From Cyanobium sp. Morenito 9A2 (GTDB taxonomy: Bacteria > Cyanobacteriota > Cyanobacteriia > PCC-6307 > Cyanobiaceae), in contig NZ_JAGQBJ010000007.1 in NCBI RefSeq assembly GCF_024345575.1, forward strand, positions 1 to 64,000: 64,000 nt of DNA, in the 5' to 3' direction. The notes beneath the pieces were generated by a model. That model did no database searches. It saw only the letters and a program-made list of their open reading frames with translations, and had not been told where the DNA came from. Of this stretch, positions 1 through 8,256 are shown one piece after another. The stretch's first letter is position 1; the number at the start of each line of letters is the position of its first letter. The position numbers and the translations under genes are program-made.

Positions 1-346
1 AGGACGCTCAGGCCCCACTCGGCCCTCCAGGGGCGTACGCCCCTGGAGGCAGCTCAACCAAGAGCTGCCGCATGACCAAGACCACCCACTCTCATAAGCA
101 CTGGACCGATAAAGGGGGTCACGTCACACCACATCTGCCAAGACTCTCTGCAAAACCAACAGAGAGGCGCAGATGGGATGGAATGGGCAGACCACCCGGG
201 CCCAGGTTCGGCAGGGCCATCCCTACTGCCGCCTGGACCGGAATCTCCACTGGATGGAGCGCCCAGGCCGAAAGCCCAATGTCGAGAGAGTCGCCCTCGA
301 GACTCAAGCCAAGGACAAACCCAAGACTTGCATGAGCCAAAAGAGA
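1..346. other. Non-coding, hairpin-rich stretch at the left edge
   Basis: I find no convincing gene in these 346 bases. Three structured elements are visible. Bases 24-49 form a perfect 26-base palindrome centred on GTAC. Bases 49-55 pair with 62-68 (7 bp, six-base loop). Bases 132-138 pair with 169-175 and enclose a second perfect 7 bp stem (144-150 with 160-166). The stretch lies downstream of the minus-strand J-domain gene that ends at 347, so part of it may act as its terminator or 3' UTR. A small RNA gene is an alternative I cannot test. The short ORFs here have no recognisable product. Confidence 0.5.
24..49. repeat. Perfect 26-base palindrome (possible terminator or binding site)
   Basis: The left half, starting CCTCCAGGGG, is exactly mirrored by the right half, ending CCCCTGGAGG, with no spacer. 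It can form a 12-13 bp hairpin in RNA from either strand, or be a dyad site in DNA. No U-tract follows on either side, so it is not a textbook intrinsic terminator. Confidence 0.5.
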
Positions 347-1363
347 TTATGCAGTCTGTCGATAGAGCTCCTTAAGCAACTGGTAGGCCTCGTTCAGCCG
401 ACGCATGGTCTCAACGGATCCACCGGCGTCAGGGTGATGGCTGACGGCCTGCTCCCGGTAGGCCTCGCGGATGGCCGCCAGGGTCAAGCGATGGCCCGCT
501 GCGGTAGGCAACTTGAGCAATTTGAGGGCACCGTGGAGGGTCAGGGTGTTTTCCAGGGCCTGGAAGGATGTTCCCCGGGGACGGCGCCGGAAACGGTGCA
601 CGAAGCGGCGAATCAGGGTGGGGATGCGCAGGGTCAAGGTGTCGGCGCTGAAGGGATCCTCCAGCAGACCGGCTGCGACAACGACGCGGGCGAACGATGG
701 CTCACAGGGCGTCCAGGCTGGGGCGAATTCCCTGACGATCTGCTCTGTGAGACTCCAGCTGAAGGGACGCCCTTCGCCCAGATCAGACTGCCTCCACAGG
801 TCCTGGGCCAGCCACACCATGGCGGCCTCCAGCACCGCAGCGTTCGCGGGCTGGCCATACAGATTGATCCAGTGCTCCTCGGCGGCGCGCAGGGCATCCT
901 CCAACTCGCGTCCCTGAACCAGAACCAACGACTCCGGCCCATGGCTGGTCTTCGGCGGGGGATTGAGACTGCGTTTCACCTGGGCCGTCTGGCTGCGCAC
1001 GAAGCCAGGCAAATCGATGCCAGCCGGAGGCGTTCGGACACTCTGGCTTGATCGGGGCCCCACGGGACCATCAGCCCCAAGCCATGGGCTGTCATCGAGA
1101 GCAAAATCAAACGCCAGTTCGGCCTGGGAGTCGCGGCTGACGAGCACCAAAGCCCCCCGCTCATGAAAGCTTGAAGGGGGACTCTCGTCTTCTTCGGGCG
1201 CGTCCTGCTCCTGGCCAAGAAGCACCAGTTCCAGAAGCCGCTCAATCAGATCTCCGCGCTTGCGCAGACCCCACTCCTTCTTGAGCGCATCAAGCTTGGC
1301 GAGCATCGCGATCGGCAGCTCGACAGTCGTGCGTCGCCTGTCCTGATCACTGGGGTTGGCCAA
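347..1363 (-). CDS. J-domain protein with N-terminal ribbon-helix-helix-like segment
   Basis: The 338-residue product has an unusual order. Residues about 10-48 (RRTTVELPIAMLAKLD, then GLRKRGDLIERLLEL) resemble a ribbon-helix-helix/CopG-type DNA-binding fold. The middle is a variable, partly helical region. The last ~60 residues form a J domain with the HPD tripeptide at 310-312 followed by the helix MRRLNEAYQLLKELY. J domains stimulate the ATPase of Hsp70 (DnaK) through HPD. The only start I see is TTG at 1363; no ATG/GTG would preserve the N-terminal domain. It follows the DUF3370 gene by 18 bases on the same strand. The J domain is certain; the DNA-binding reading of the N terminus is inference. 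Confidence 0.75.
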   Translation of the reverse strand: MANPSDQDRRRTTVELPIAMLAKLDALKKEWGLRKRGDLIERLLELVLLGQEQDAPEEDESPPSSFHERGALVLVSRDSQAELAFDFALDDSPWLGADGPVGPRSSQSVRTPPAGIDLPGFVRSQTAQVKRSLNPPPKTSHGPESLVLVQGRELEDALRAAEEHWINLYGQPANAAVLEAAMVWLAQDLWRQSDLGEGRPFSWSLTEQIVREFAPAWTPCEPSFARVVVAAGLLEDPFSADTLTLRIPTLIRRFVHRFRRRPRGTSFQALENTLTLHGALKLLKLPTAAGHRLTLAAIREAYREQAVSHHPDAGGSVETMRRLNEAYQLLKELYRQTA

Positions 1364-1381
1364 GGAGAGCGGGTGCGGGGC

Positions 1382-3037
1382 TCAGCGGCCCATGAGGTTC
1401 TTGATGATGCGCTGCTGGGCTTCAACCGCTTGCTGGTACCGATCCATCAGGGTCTGACTCAGGCGAGCCGGTGGGATGAACGCCGGAGGCATCCCATTCA
1501 CACCCGAGGACGGTGTTCCGATCAGGGCATTGTTGATCAACGGTGGGGGCGGCGGCGGCAACGGTTTGCGCCATGCGGAGGGAGGAAACGGCCGCGGTCG
1601 TTTCGACGCTGAGGATGCACGGGGACTCATTGGCGCCTTGACCTGCGCCGCCGGGATGCCGTTGGTGGCCACAGAGGGTGGAATGGGCGCCGCCGCAGCG
1701 GAACGGGCCGCCGCCGCGCGGGCGAGTGTCACCTGGCGCTCCCGTTCGAGCAACTGGGCCAGTTGCTCCTCGGGCACCACACTGAGCAAATGACCCGGGG
1801 TGCTGTCAGCGGGGTAGACGAGGCTCACTTTGACGGTGTTGGTGACCCCAGGACGGAGGTTCAAAGAGGCCAGCTGCAGGCTCTCACCGGAGCGCATGCC
1901 CACATGGACTTCCCGGTACCCCTCATCGGTCTCGATGCCGATCGAACCGCGGAAGGCCGTGAAGGTGCGGCCGTTCGGAGTGGGATGGCTGAGGGCCAGC
2001 GCGTAAGGACCGCTGCCGATCAGATTGAGCTGGACGTCAAAGCGAACCCCATAGGTGCCGACGTTGTCGAGGGAGGAATCCACCATGCGGCTGGCCAGTG
2101 GATTCACCTGAACCTCACGGGTGCCGAAGTTGTGACGGTTGGTGCTGGTCAGGGGCACGTGCAAGGCACCCTGGCGCAGGTCGTAGGACAGCGATGCCTG
2201 GTAGGCATCGCCATAGGCCACACCAGCAACCCTGGAGAACACCCGACCGCTGTCGATGTCCGCGAGCCTGTTGAGGTAAATCCGACCAGGGGCAAGAACA
2301 CCCTGATCGAGAACGGCAACGATGTCGTAGTCATTCTCAGGGTTTTTAGCCGCGACCACGGCCATCTGGAACGGGCCATCGCTCCGCCCGCGCAACAGGC
2401 CGTTGGCGATGCCCTGGGCCGGAAGCTGCGTGCGGAACAGCACCATGCGGCTTCGGGGAGGCACCACCACCTCCGACGGCAGGCGCGCGTCCAACTTCCC
2501 TCGCAGCATCGTCACCGCCGTGGCATCACCGGGCCCGGTGTTCCAGGGGCGAGGCCCCAGGGGCTTGACCCCCATCAAATAGTTGGGTCGGTAGGGGGCC
2601 TCAAAACTATTGCTGAAGGCTCCCCGATCGAAGCGGATTCGTACCGGCTGATAACCGGGATTGATCAGGATCGTGGCCAGGGCGAGCTCAGAACGAACGC
2701 GGCCAGGGGTCGGCTCAGCTCCCGGCGGAGCTGCGTACTTGTGGTGGACATGCAGCCCGAAGTCACCGTTGAAGGTGAAAGCGGCGTTGGTGAGGGGTTG
2801 TCCGCTCTCGGAGGTGACCGCCGATCCTGGAGCGGTGTTCACCAGAATCCCAGGCCCGAAAACCTCTTCGGGCTGGTTGGAATGCAGCACGGGCACGTTG
2901 TTGAAACGACCGCTCAGGGGGCGAGCGGCTTGCCCTGCCATCAGGGGGACGTAGGCCCAGGCCATGGGCGCCTGAAGAAGAGCGCCGCCAAGGGCAGCCA
3001 ACAAAAAAGACCGCCTGAGACCCGTGGGACCAACCAT
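1382..3037 (-). CDS. DUF3370 family exported protein
   Basis: A 551-residue protein of the cyanobacterial DUF3370 family, recognised by its start after the signal peptide (VPLMAGQAARPLSGRFNNVP) and the following conserved fold. Residues 1-28 look like a Sec signal peptide: RR near the N terminus, a hydrophobic core FLLAALGGALL and an AWA cleavage site. The last ~130 residues are Ala/Pro-rich, including a run of six prolines, suggesting a flexible or wall-spanning tail. Function is unknown; a periplasmic or surface location follows from the signal. I prefer ATG at 3037 over the TTG at 3043. Confidence 0.8.
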   Translation of the reverse strand: MVGPTGLRRSFLLAALGGALLQAPMAWAYVPLMAGQAARPLSGRFNNVPVLHSNQPEEVFGPGILVNTAPGSAVTSESGQPLTNAAFTFNGDFGLHVHHKYAAPPGAEPTPGRVRSELALATILINPGYQPVRIRFDRGAFSNSFEAPYRPNYLMGVKPLGPRPWNTGPGDATAVTMLRGKLDARLPSEVVVPPRSRMVLFRTQLPAQGIANGLLRGRSDGPFQMAVVAAKNPENDYDIVAVLDQGVLAPGRIYLNRLADIDSGRVFSRVAGVAYGDAYQASLSYDLRQGALHVPLTSTNRHNFGTREVQVNPLASRMVDSSLDNVGTYGVRFDVQLNLIGSGPYALALSHPTPNGRTFTAFRGSIGIETDEGYREVHVGMRSGESLQLASLNLRPGVTNTVKVSLVYPADSTPGHLLSVVPEEQLAQLLERERQVTLARAAAARSAAAAPIPPSVATNGIPAAQVKAPMSPRASSASKRPRPFPPSAWRKPLPPPPPPLINNALIGTPSSGVNGMPPAFIPPARLSQTLMDRYQQAVEAQQRIIKNLMGR

Positions 3038-3225
3038 TCTCAAAACTTGTCTGATTCGCGAACAGCTGATGGGTCAATCCGTCGTCTTCGCCCAGAGCAT
3101 GTCATGACTGTGCCGGGGAGGAGAGGGAAGTGATCGGGGCTCGGGTGGATCTCACCAGCGGTGGATCAGTCGCGCGTCTTCGGTTGGAAAACCGTTAGAA
3201 GCGTGCCGAACCGCATCATTTTCCC

Positions 3226-3399
3226 ATGTTCCCCCCATTCCTCTGCCCCTCCTCCCCAGAGGAGGCCCGGAAGACGCGGCGGCGCTACCAGGAGCGCAAA
3301 CTACGCACCCTCAGCTTCTGGCGTGACGGTCTGGAGCGTCAACTGGCCGCACTCCAGGCGGCCATCAGCACGCTCGAGCAGCAAATCGCCCGGGAGTGA
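3226..3399 (+). CDS. Small basic/coiled-coil protein (57 aa)
   Basis: A short ORF starting at ATG 3226. After a Pro-rich start it encodes EEARKTRRRYQERKL, then a helix with regular hydrophobic spacing (FWRDGLERQLAALQAA, ISTLEQQIARE). The charged first half and heptad-like second half suggest a real small coiled-coil protein; I recall similar unnamed proteins in picocyanobacteria, but cannot search. Its 3' end overlaps the convergent sigma-factor gene by 35 bases. No function can be assigned. Confidence 0.6.
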   Translation: MFPPFLCPSSPEEARKTRRRYQERKLRTLSFWRDGLERQLAALQAAISTLEQQIARE

Positions 3400-4123
3400 G
3401 CTCCGGCTCTGCCCTGAGGACCTGACGCAGCTGATCCAAACCCCTGTGGAGAAGCCGATGGGCAGTCATGGGGCTCACCTCGAGCTCCCGCGCCACCTCT
3501 CGCAGGCTGGCCCCTCCCAGCACTACGGCGCGCACCACCCGTCCTTGGCGTGGCTCCAGTTCGGCCATCGCAAGCAGAGCCCGGGGCGGCTGCTCGGGTT
3601 CGCCAGGAGCGACAGGCTCCGCCGCAATCGCGGGATCGTGCTCCAGCAGCTCAACTCGCCTGAGGCAGCAGGCCTGCTCGAATCGCTGCCATTGCTGAAC
3701 TGAGAGACCGAGCACCTGGCGCAGCTGGTCGTCGGAAGGCGTTCTGCCCAGTTCCTGGGTGAGCTGTCGACCGGTGGCCCGCACCCGATCGGCCAGCTCC
3801 TGCTGACGCCGTGGCAAGCGGACGCTGGGTGCAACATCCCGCAGATAGTGAAGGATCGCCCCGCGGATGTGGGGACGGGCAAAGGCCGCAAAAGGGATGG
3901 CCCGTTCCCGTTGGTAGAGCTCCGCGGCCCGGATCAGCCCCAGCAGACCCACCTGTTGAAGATCATCCGCCTGCTCGCTGCAGACCGAGGCGTAATGAAG
4001 GGCAATCGGGCGAACGATGCCGCGGTAGTGCTCAACGCGTTGGTTACGTTCCTGGAGAGCCCTGCTGAGGGGCCTGGCGGGACGACTTGAAGCGGACGAG
4101 AGGGTGGTCAGAATCGGAACCAT
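3365..4123 (-). CDS. Group 3 (type III, SigF-like) RNA polymerase sigma factor
   Basis: A 252-residue sigma-70 family protein. Region 2 is recognised in DDLQQVGLLGLIRAAELY and IPFAAFARPHIRGAILHYLR. Region 3 follows (QLTQELGRTPSDDQLRQVLG). A C-terminal helix-turn-helix of region 4 lies in SLREVARELEVSPMTAHRLL. Short sigma factors without the long region 1 of RpoD are the group 3 factors of cyanobacteria, some of which control motility, pili or stress genes; the regulon here is unknown. I chose ATG 4123 because an earlier start at 4393 would run 170 bases into the upstream gene and add no recognisable domain. Confidence 0.85.
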   Translation of the reverse strand: MVPILTTLSSASSRPARPLSRALQERNQRVEHYRGIVRPIALHYASVCSEQADDLQQVGLLGLIRAAELYQRERAIPFAAFARPHIRGAILHYLRDVAPSVRLPRRQQELADRVRATGRQLTQELGRTPSDDQLRQVLGLSVQQWQRFEQACCLRRVELLEHDPAIAAEPVAPGEPEQPPRALLAMAELEPRQGRVVRAVVLGGASLREVARELEVSPMTAHRLLHRGLDQLRQVLRAEPELTPGRFAARAC

Positions 4124-4224
4124 GGAGCAGAACAGATCGGTCAAAGGAGGGGATGCAGGTGCTGCCCCTCTTTCAACAGAGGCCTGAACGACCTCGATCT
4201 GACAACCGTGAAAACACCGAATCT

Positions 4225-5055
4225 TCAGGCTACGGACGGTGCCGCCACCTCCTGGAGCAGGCGCAGGGGGCCGTTCGCCCTGAGCCAATCGAGATCGGAG
4301 CGACCGGTGAGCAGCAGATAGCCCGCGAAGCCGAGGGCATTGACGCTGAAACCAGCGCCATGTTCCCGAACGCGCCGAATCGTCAGGAACCAATCGTCGT
4401 CAAACAGAAGGTTGTAGGGATGCCGGGGCCTTGGATTCAGACCTGGGCTGCCCAGGCCGAGGCTGTGGCAGTGGCGCTCGTACAGCGCCCGTAGCGCACC
4501 ACCTGTGAGACCCCCTCGCCGCTCCAGCCGATAAGCCCACGGCCAGGACGCGGACTTGCCCTCCAGCTGGGCGATCAACTCGGCCGCCAGCGGGCAGCTG
4601 GGTTGACCGCTGGGGCGCGGGAGCAGTTGCAGGTGGCGATGGGGCTGACTGGCCCCGGCGACCGATGAGCTGTTGAAGAACCAGAGGCCACCGGTATCAG
4701 CTGTCACATCGGCAACGGCCTGCCAATCGCAGGCGTTCAGCCAGCCGCTCTGGGGCCACCAGTTCTGGGTGATCAGCAGCAGATGACCTTCTTGGACGGG
4801 GTACTTGTTGAGCAGCAACAGGTGCTCCTCCCCCAGCCGGCTGACCTCCAGGGGCCGCTCCCAGGGCAGGAAGGGATTGGGGCGTGGTCCTGGTTCGCGC
4901 AGGTGGCGGGGGGGCAGGCCCAGGAGCCGCCTCAGCACGAAGGGCTCACAGCCAGGAAGCTCCAGCCGTTCGGTGCTCAGGGGCGCCAGATCACCGCTGG
5001 TGGCGGCCTGGCGGCTGCGATCCAGCGCCGCACGCCAGTACTGCTCAGCCCGCAC
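4225..5055 (-). CDS. ATP adenylyltransferase / Ap4A phosphorylase-like HIT-superfamily protein
   Basis: A 276-residue protein with the family layout of Ap4A phosphorylases. The N-terminal nucleotide-binding part contains LNKYPVQEGHLLLIT, and the histidine triad segment is QPHRHLQLLPRP (His 139 and 141). A C-terminal DUF4922-like domain follows with HPYNLLFDDDWFLTIRR. These enzymes split diadenosine tetraphosphate using phosphate. The GTG at 5055 is the best start: it overlaps the upstream SpoIID-like gene by 11 bases, whereas the ATG at 5145 would give a 100-base overlap and a non-conserved leader. Confidence 0.8.
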   Translation of the reverse strand: MRAEQYWRAALDRSRQAATSGDLAPLSTERLELPGCEPFVLRRLLGLPPRHLREPGPRPNPFLPWERPLEVSRLGEEHLLLLNKYPVQEGHLLLITQNWWPQSGWLNACDWQAVADVTADTGGLWFFNSSSVAGASQPHRHLQLLPRPSGQPSCPLAAELIAQLEGKSASWPWAYRLERRGGLTGGALRALYERHCHSLGLGSPGLNPRPRHPYNLLFDDDWFLTIRRVREHGAGFSVNALGFAGYLLLTGRSDLDWLRANGPLRLLQEVAAPSVA

Positions 5056-6133
5056 CGGGCTTGAGCCGAGCGAGGGAAGCCCCCTGGTAGTAGCGGCCGA
5101 GAATGGCGTTGTACCGAAGGCCTTGGGAGGCCAGTGCCTGGGCACCTTCCTGGCTCATGCTGGCGCCCAGGTGCCCATGGGCTTCCAGGACAATCTGCTG
5201 ATTGGCGGCATAGAGGCTTTCGACGATGCCCCCCTGATAGCTCAGGATCACGCCAGCGGTGCTGGCCGCCGCTCGCTGGGTGCGTTCATTGACCGATTCC
5301 AGCCCCCGATAGGCCTGCCAGCGCGTGGTGTTGCCCAGGTGCCAATGGGCGCTGGCGGGGCGGGCCATGTGAGCAACGGCATAGGAGCGGGCGGCGATCG
5401 CCTGGGCCCGGAGCGCCTCCATGTTCCAGGAGCTGGGCATCTCCGAGCCCACCACCGAGGCGATGTAGCGCTCCAGCGCAAGATGGTTGACCACCGTGTA
5501 GGTGCCCCCCTGACGCACCAGGCGCAGGCGGCCGTCATAGCGGCGGCCCTGCACACTCACCGGATCACCTCCCTGCGTTTCAAACCACAGCTCGGCGGGG
5601 AGATCAGCGCTCGGCGAAAGGTCAGGGCCAGCGCCGCCCCCCCCCTGGCGAAGGACATTGCCGGAGCGGTCCCGCAGCAGCCAGGGCCCCTCAGACCCCA
5701 GTTGAAGCGTGGTGGGTTGATTGAGCAGGGCCACCCGAATCTCCAGGGCGAGGGGCTCGCCAGGCTCTGGTTCGGCCAGGATCAACGGTCCGGCGCCGGT
5801 GGTGGGGGCACTGGCCCGGCGGGATTGGATCCCGCTCAGGGGGTCCGGCTCAACACCATCGCCACGGACCACGGCGGCGGCCCGGCGGGGCGGAGGGGGC
5901 GGCGCTTGGAGCATCGCGTCGATCAAGGGCGCATCGAGCGCCGGTGTGCTGGGTACCAGGCCCTGGGCCATGAATCCGACACCCAGGGCACCGAAACCCA
6001 CGGGGGCGGTGAGCAAGATGGCCTTGAGCCGCGCCTGGCGCGACAAGCGACCGCGCCAGCGGCGCCCGAGGGCCAGCACGCGATGACGGAGCCTTTGCAC
6101 GGGTCTGGGTTCCTTTCGCAACAGCCGGATCAT
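5045..6133 (-). CDS. SpoIID/LytB domain protein, membrane-anchored
   Basis: A 362-residue protein with a basic N terminus, one membrane helix at about 38-58, a Pro/Ala-rich linker and a C-terminal SpoIID/LytB domain. The domain is recognised by YIASVVGSEMPSSWNMEALR, AQAIAARSYAV and the later YQAYRGLESVNERT-like stretch. SpoIID is a lytic transglycosylase acting on denuded glycan strands; cyanobacterial homologues are little studied, so catalysis here is inference. It lies in a run of minus-strand genes and overlaps the Ap4A phosphorylase-like gene downstream. Confidence 0.85.
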   Translation of the reverse strand: MIRLLRKEPRPVQRLRHRVLALGRRWRGRLSRQARLKAILLTAPVGFGALGVGFMAQGLVPSTPALDAPLIDAMLQAPPPPPRRAAAVVRGDGVEPDPLSGIQSRRASAPTTGAGPLILAEPEPGEPLALEIRVALLNQPTTLQLGSEGPWLLRDRSGNVLRQGGGGAGPDLSPSADLPAELWFETQGGDPVSVQGRRYDGRLRLVRQGGTYTVVNHLALERYIASVVGSEMPSSWNMEALRAQAIAARSYAVAHMARPASAHWHLGNTTRWQAYRGLESVNERTQRAAASTAGVILSYQGGIVESLYAANQQIVLEAHGHLGASMSQEGAQALASQGLRYNAILGRYYQGASLARLKPGAG

Positions 6134-6166
6134 GCCGGAAAACGGTGCCCTGGGCCCATCAGGGTT

Positions 6167-7078
6167 TCATTCATTCTTGAGGGCTCGATCCATCAGGGCT
6201 CTGACGGTCTCCCTGGGCTGGATGCGCTCGTTCACCAGGGCCGCCACCTGCTCACAAATTGGCAGATGCCATGCGCGCTGCAAGGCAAGACGAACCACCG
6301 CCGTTGCCGTTGATGCCCCCTCCACGGTGGCACCCACTTGAACCAAGGTCTTCTGGTGGCCCAGCCCACTGGCTCGCAGGGACCCGTAGCGGTAATTGCG
6401 GCTCAAGGGACTGTTGGCGGTGGCCAGCAGATCTCCCAGGCCCGCAAGGCCATAGAGGCTGCTGATCTGGCCCCCGAGGCCTTCGATCACCACCCCCATC
6501 TCCGCCAGGCCGCGGGTCAGCAGTGAGGCCTTGGCGTTGGCCCCCAGCCCCAGGCCATCACAGACCCCGGCGGCGACAGCCATCACATTCTTGAGGGCGC
6601 CCGCCACCTCTGTGCCGAGGGGGTCGTTGTTGGTGTATAAACGCAGGCCATCGCCACTCAATTGGCGTTGCAGGGCGCTGGCCAGGTGGGAATGCCGGGA
6701 AGCGAGCACACTGGCGGCCGGCAGACCCTGCTCCAGCTCAGCGGCCAGGTTCGGGCCGCTCAGCACCAGCACCGGAAGCCCCGGAATCATGCCCTCCCAG
6801 AGCTGGGACGGGGTGCAAAGCCGCATGGGGTCCAGTCCCTTGCTGCAACTCAGCAAGGGCAGCCCCGGGGGCCAGTGGGGGGCCAGCCGTTGGGCCAACT
6901 CACTCACTCCGGCCATCGCCACCGCCGCCAGCACCAACTCCTGGGCCGGCAACAGGGCGGCAGGATCACCGCCGCCCCCGCGGGACCAGGTCTGTACCCG
7001 GTGACCCTGGCGCTCCAGCAACGCGCCCAGGGTGCGACCCCAGGCCCCCTGACCCAGCACCACGACGCGCACACTCAT
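6167..7078 (-). CDS. gpsA: Glycerol-3-phosphate dehydrogenase [NAD(P)+]
   Basis: A 303-residue cytosolic enzyme that reduces dihydroxyacetone phosphate to sn-glycerol 3-phosphate, the backbone precursor for membrane lipids. The N-terminal Rossmann motif is GQGAWG. The substrate/catalytic segments LSGPNLAAEL, EVAGALKNVMAVAAG (catalytic Lys) and SRNYRYG are all present. Length is slightly below the usual 330 residues but the ends are intact. The next gene upstream starts 18 bases away on the same strand. Confidence 0.95.
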   Translation of the reverse strand: MSVRVVVLGQGAWGRTLGALLERQGHRVQTWSRGGGGDPAALLPAQELVLAAVAMAGVSELAQRLAPHWPPGLPLLSCSKGLDPMRLCTPSQLWEGMIPGLPVLVLSGPNLAAELEQGLPAASVLASRHSHLASALQRQLSGDGLRLYTNNDPLGTEVAGALKNVMAVAAGVCDGLGLGANAKASLLTRGLAEMGVVIEGLGGQISSLYGLAGLGDLLATANSPLSRNYRYGSLRASGLGHQKTLVQVGATVEGASTATAVVRLALQRAWHLPICEQVAALVNERIQPRETVRALMDRALKNE

Positions 7079-7096
7079 GGCCGCGATCCGCGCCCC

Positions 7097-7483
7097 TCAG
7101 ACGTCAGCCGCATTCTCCTCCAACAGCTTCAGGGGGATCAGCTCCAGGGTCGAGACCTCACAGGCCTTGAGCAGCACCGGCGGCGCCATGCCATCTTCAT
7201 GGGCCTCAAGCCAGCGGGGAGCGCAAACGCACCAGTGATCGCCCGGGTGCAGACCGGGGAAGCCAAAGGCAGGCATGGGAGTGGAGAGGTCGTTGCCCTG
7301 GGCCTTGCTGTAGCTCAGAAAGGACTCGGTGATCACGCAACAGACCGTATGGCGGCCTTGGTCGCTGGGGCCGGAGCGGCAACTGCCATCCCGGGTCCAC
7401 CCGGTGAGCGGTGCACAGCTGCAGAGCTCCAGCGGCTGGCCGAGCACGTTCAGGGACTGACTTTCAAAGGTGATAGGGCCCAT
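7097..7483 (-). CDS. DUF2237 family protein
   Basis: A 128-residue protein that matches DUF2237 throughout: LNVLGQPLELCSCAPLTGW, GRHTVCCVITESFLSYSKAQ, GDHWCVCAPRWLEA. Six or more cysteines are spread in conserved positions (CSC, CC, CVC), but no function is established. I chose ATG 7483 because the family starts just before LNVLGQ; the longer ORF to 7537 adds a non-conserved leader. Confidence 0.85.
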   Translation of the reverse strand: MGPITFESQSLNVLGQPLELCSCAPLTGWTRDGSCRSGPSDQGRHTVCCVITESFLSYSKAQGNDLSTPMPAFGFPGLHPGDHWCVCAPRWLEAHEDGMAPPVLLKACEVSTLELIPLKLLEENAADV

Positions 7484-7606
7484 GGAACGCAATGGTGCGA
7501 AGGCGATGCAGACAGGAGTCTGGCGAAGGTGTGGCACAAATTCGCCCCAAGAGGTTGACGGATTCGGGGGGTCAGGCGTTAAAGGTCATTCAGCAGATCG
7601 CCCTTC

Positions 7607-7834
7607 ATGAGCTGGGACTTCAGAGAAGACGCGGCCTTCCTGGCGTTGTGCGACGCCTTCAAGGAAAGCGGTGAGGACTCAGCGATTGAGTTTCTGGCCA
7701 GCGGCGAAGGGGCATTCCATTTCCAGGAGCTCACCCAGAATGCCGCCGGCGAAGGCATCGATCTCAGCGACTCCACGGCCCTCCAAAGCTTCCAGCAGGA
7801 GGTGATCGACACCCTTGAAGAGCTCTGCGCCTAG
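7607..7834 (+). CDS. Small acidic conserved hypothetical protein (75 aa)
   Basis: An isolated plus-strand ORF of 75 residues starting MSWDFREDAAFLALC and ending in an acidic helix (QQEVIDTLEELCA). The composition (many Asp/Glu/Phe, two short helices) and clean ATG argue for a real gene, and I recall similar unnamed proteins in marine picocyanobacteria. It lies between two minus-strand genes with ~70 bases free on each side. No domain or function is recognised. Confidence 0.65.
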   Translation: MSWDFREDAAFLALCDAFKESGEDSAIEFLASGEGAFHFQELTQNAAGEGIDLSDSTALQSFQQEVIDTLEELCA

Positions 7835-7905
7835 GGGCCGTCCGTCTTCTACCCGACCCTTCCCCGTCGCCTCAGGGCTAGGGAGGGGCACAGAACAGCT
7901 CGAAC

Positions 7906-8178
7906 TCAGCCGTAGAAAAAGGCAATCTCCCTGGCCTTCAGGCCCTCCCAGCCCGCAGCCTGAAGACGGGCATCGAGGCTGGCCTGATCCAGGTGCTTGG
8001 CCCCGGTGCGCACGATTCGGTTGCGCATCGACTTGCGCACACCGCTGCGGGCCCGCTGGGCCTCCAAGGCCATCACCTCGTTGTAGAGCTCCAGCATTGC
8101 CGCGGGCAGGGGTGATCCGTCGAGATCAAGGCCAGCGGCGATCGCCTCATCAACGCCACCGGGTCCGGCTATGGCCAT
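7906..8178 (-). CDS. Conserved hypothetical protein (90 aa)
   Basis: A 90-residue, mostly helical protein: MLELYNEVMALEAQRARSG, then a basic stretch VRKSMRNRIVRTG and LDARLQAAGWEGLKAREIAFFYG. The conserved-looking SMRNRIV segment and terminal aromatic residues suggest a genuine small cyanobacterial family, possibly nucleic-acid or protein binding. No named domain is recognised. It follows metH by 78 bases on the same strand and may be co-transcribed with it. Confidence 0.65.
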   Translation of the reverse strand: MAIAGPGGVDEAIAAGLDLDGSPLPAAMLELYNEVMALEAQRARSGVRKSMRNRIVRTGAKHLDQASLDARLQAAGWEGLKAREIAFFYG

Positions 8179-8256
8179 GGAAAGTCAGGCAAACAGATTG
8201 CAAGCCTGCCATCCGAGCACCCCTGGCGGTTGGCCAGCCCCTCGAGAACGGTTGGA

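Noticed and set aside
119-340. Small ORFs at the left edge (72-335 plus, 119-340 minus)
   Set aside because: They overlap each other and the hairpins, and their products have no recognisable pattern.
4124-4393. Longer sigma-factor N terminus starting at 4393
   Set aside because: It would overlap the upstream gene by ~170 bases and adds no sigma region.
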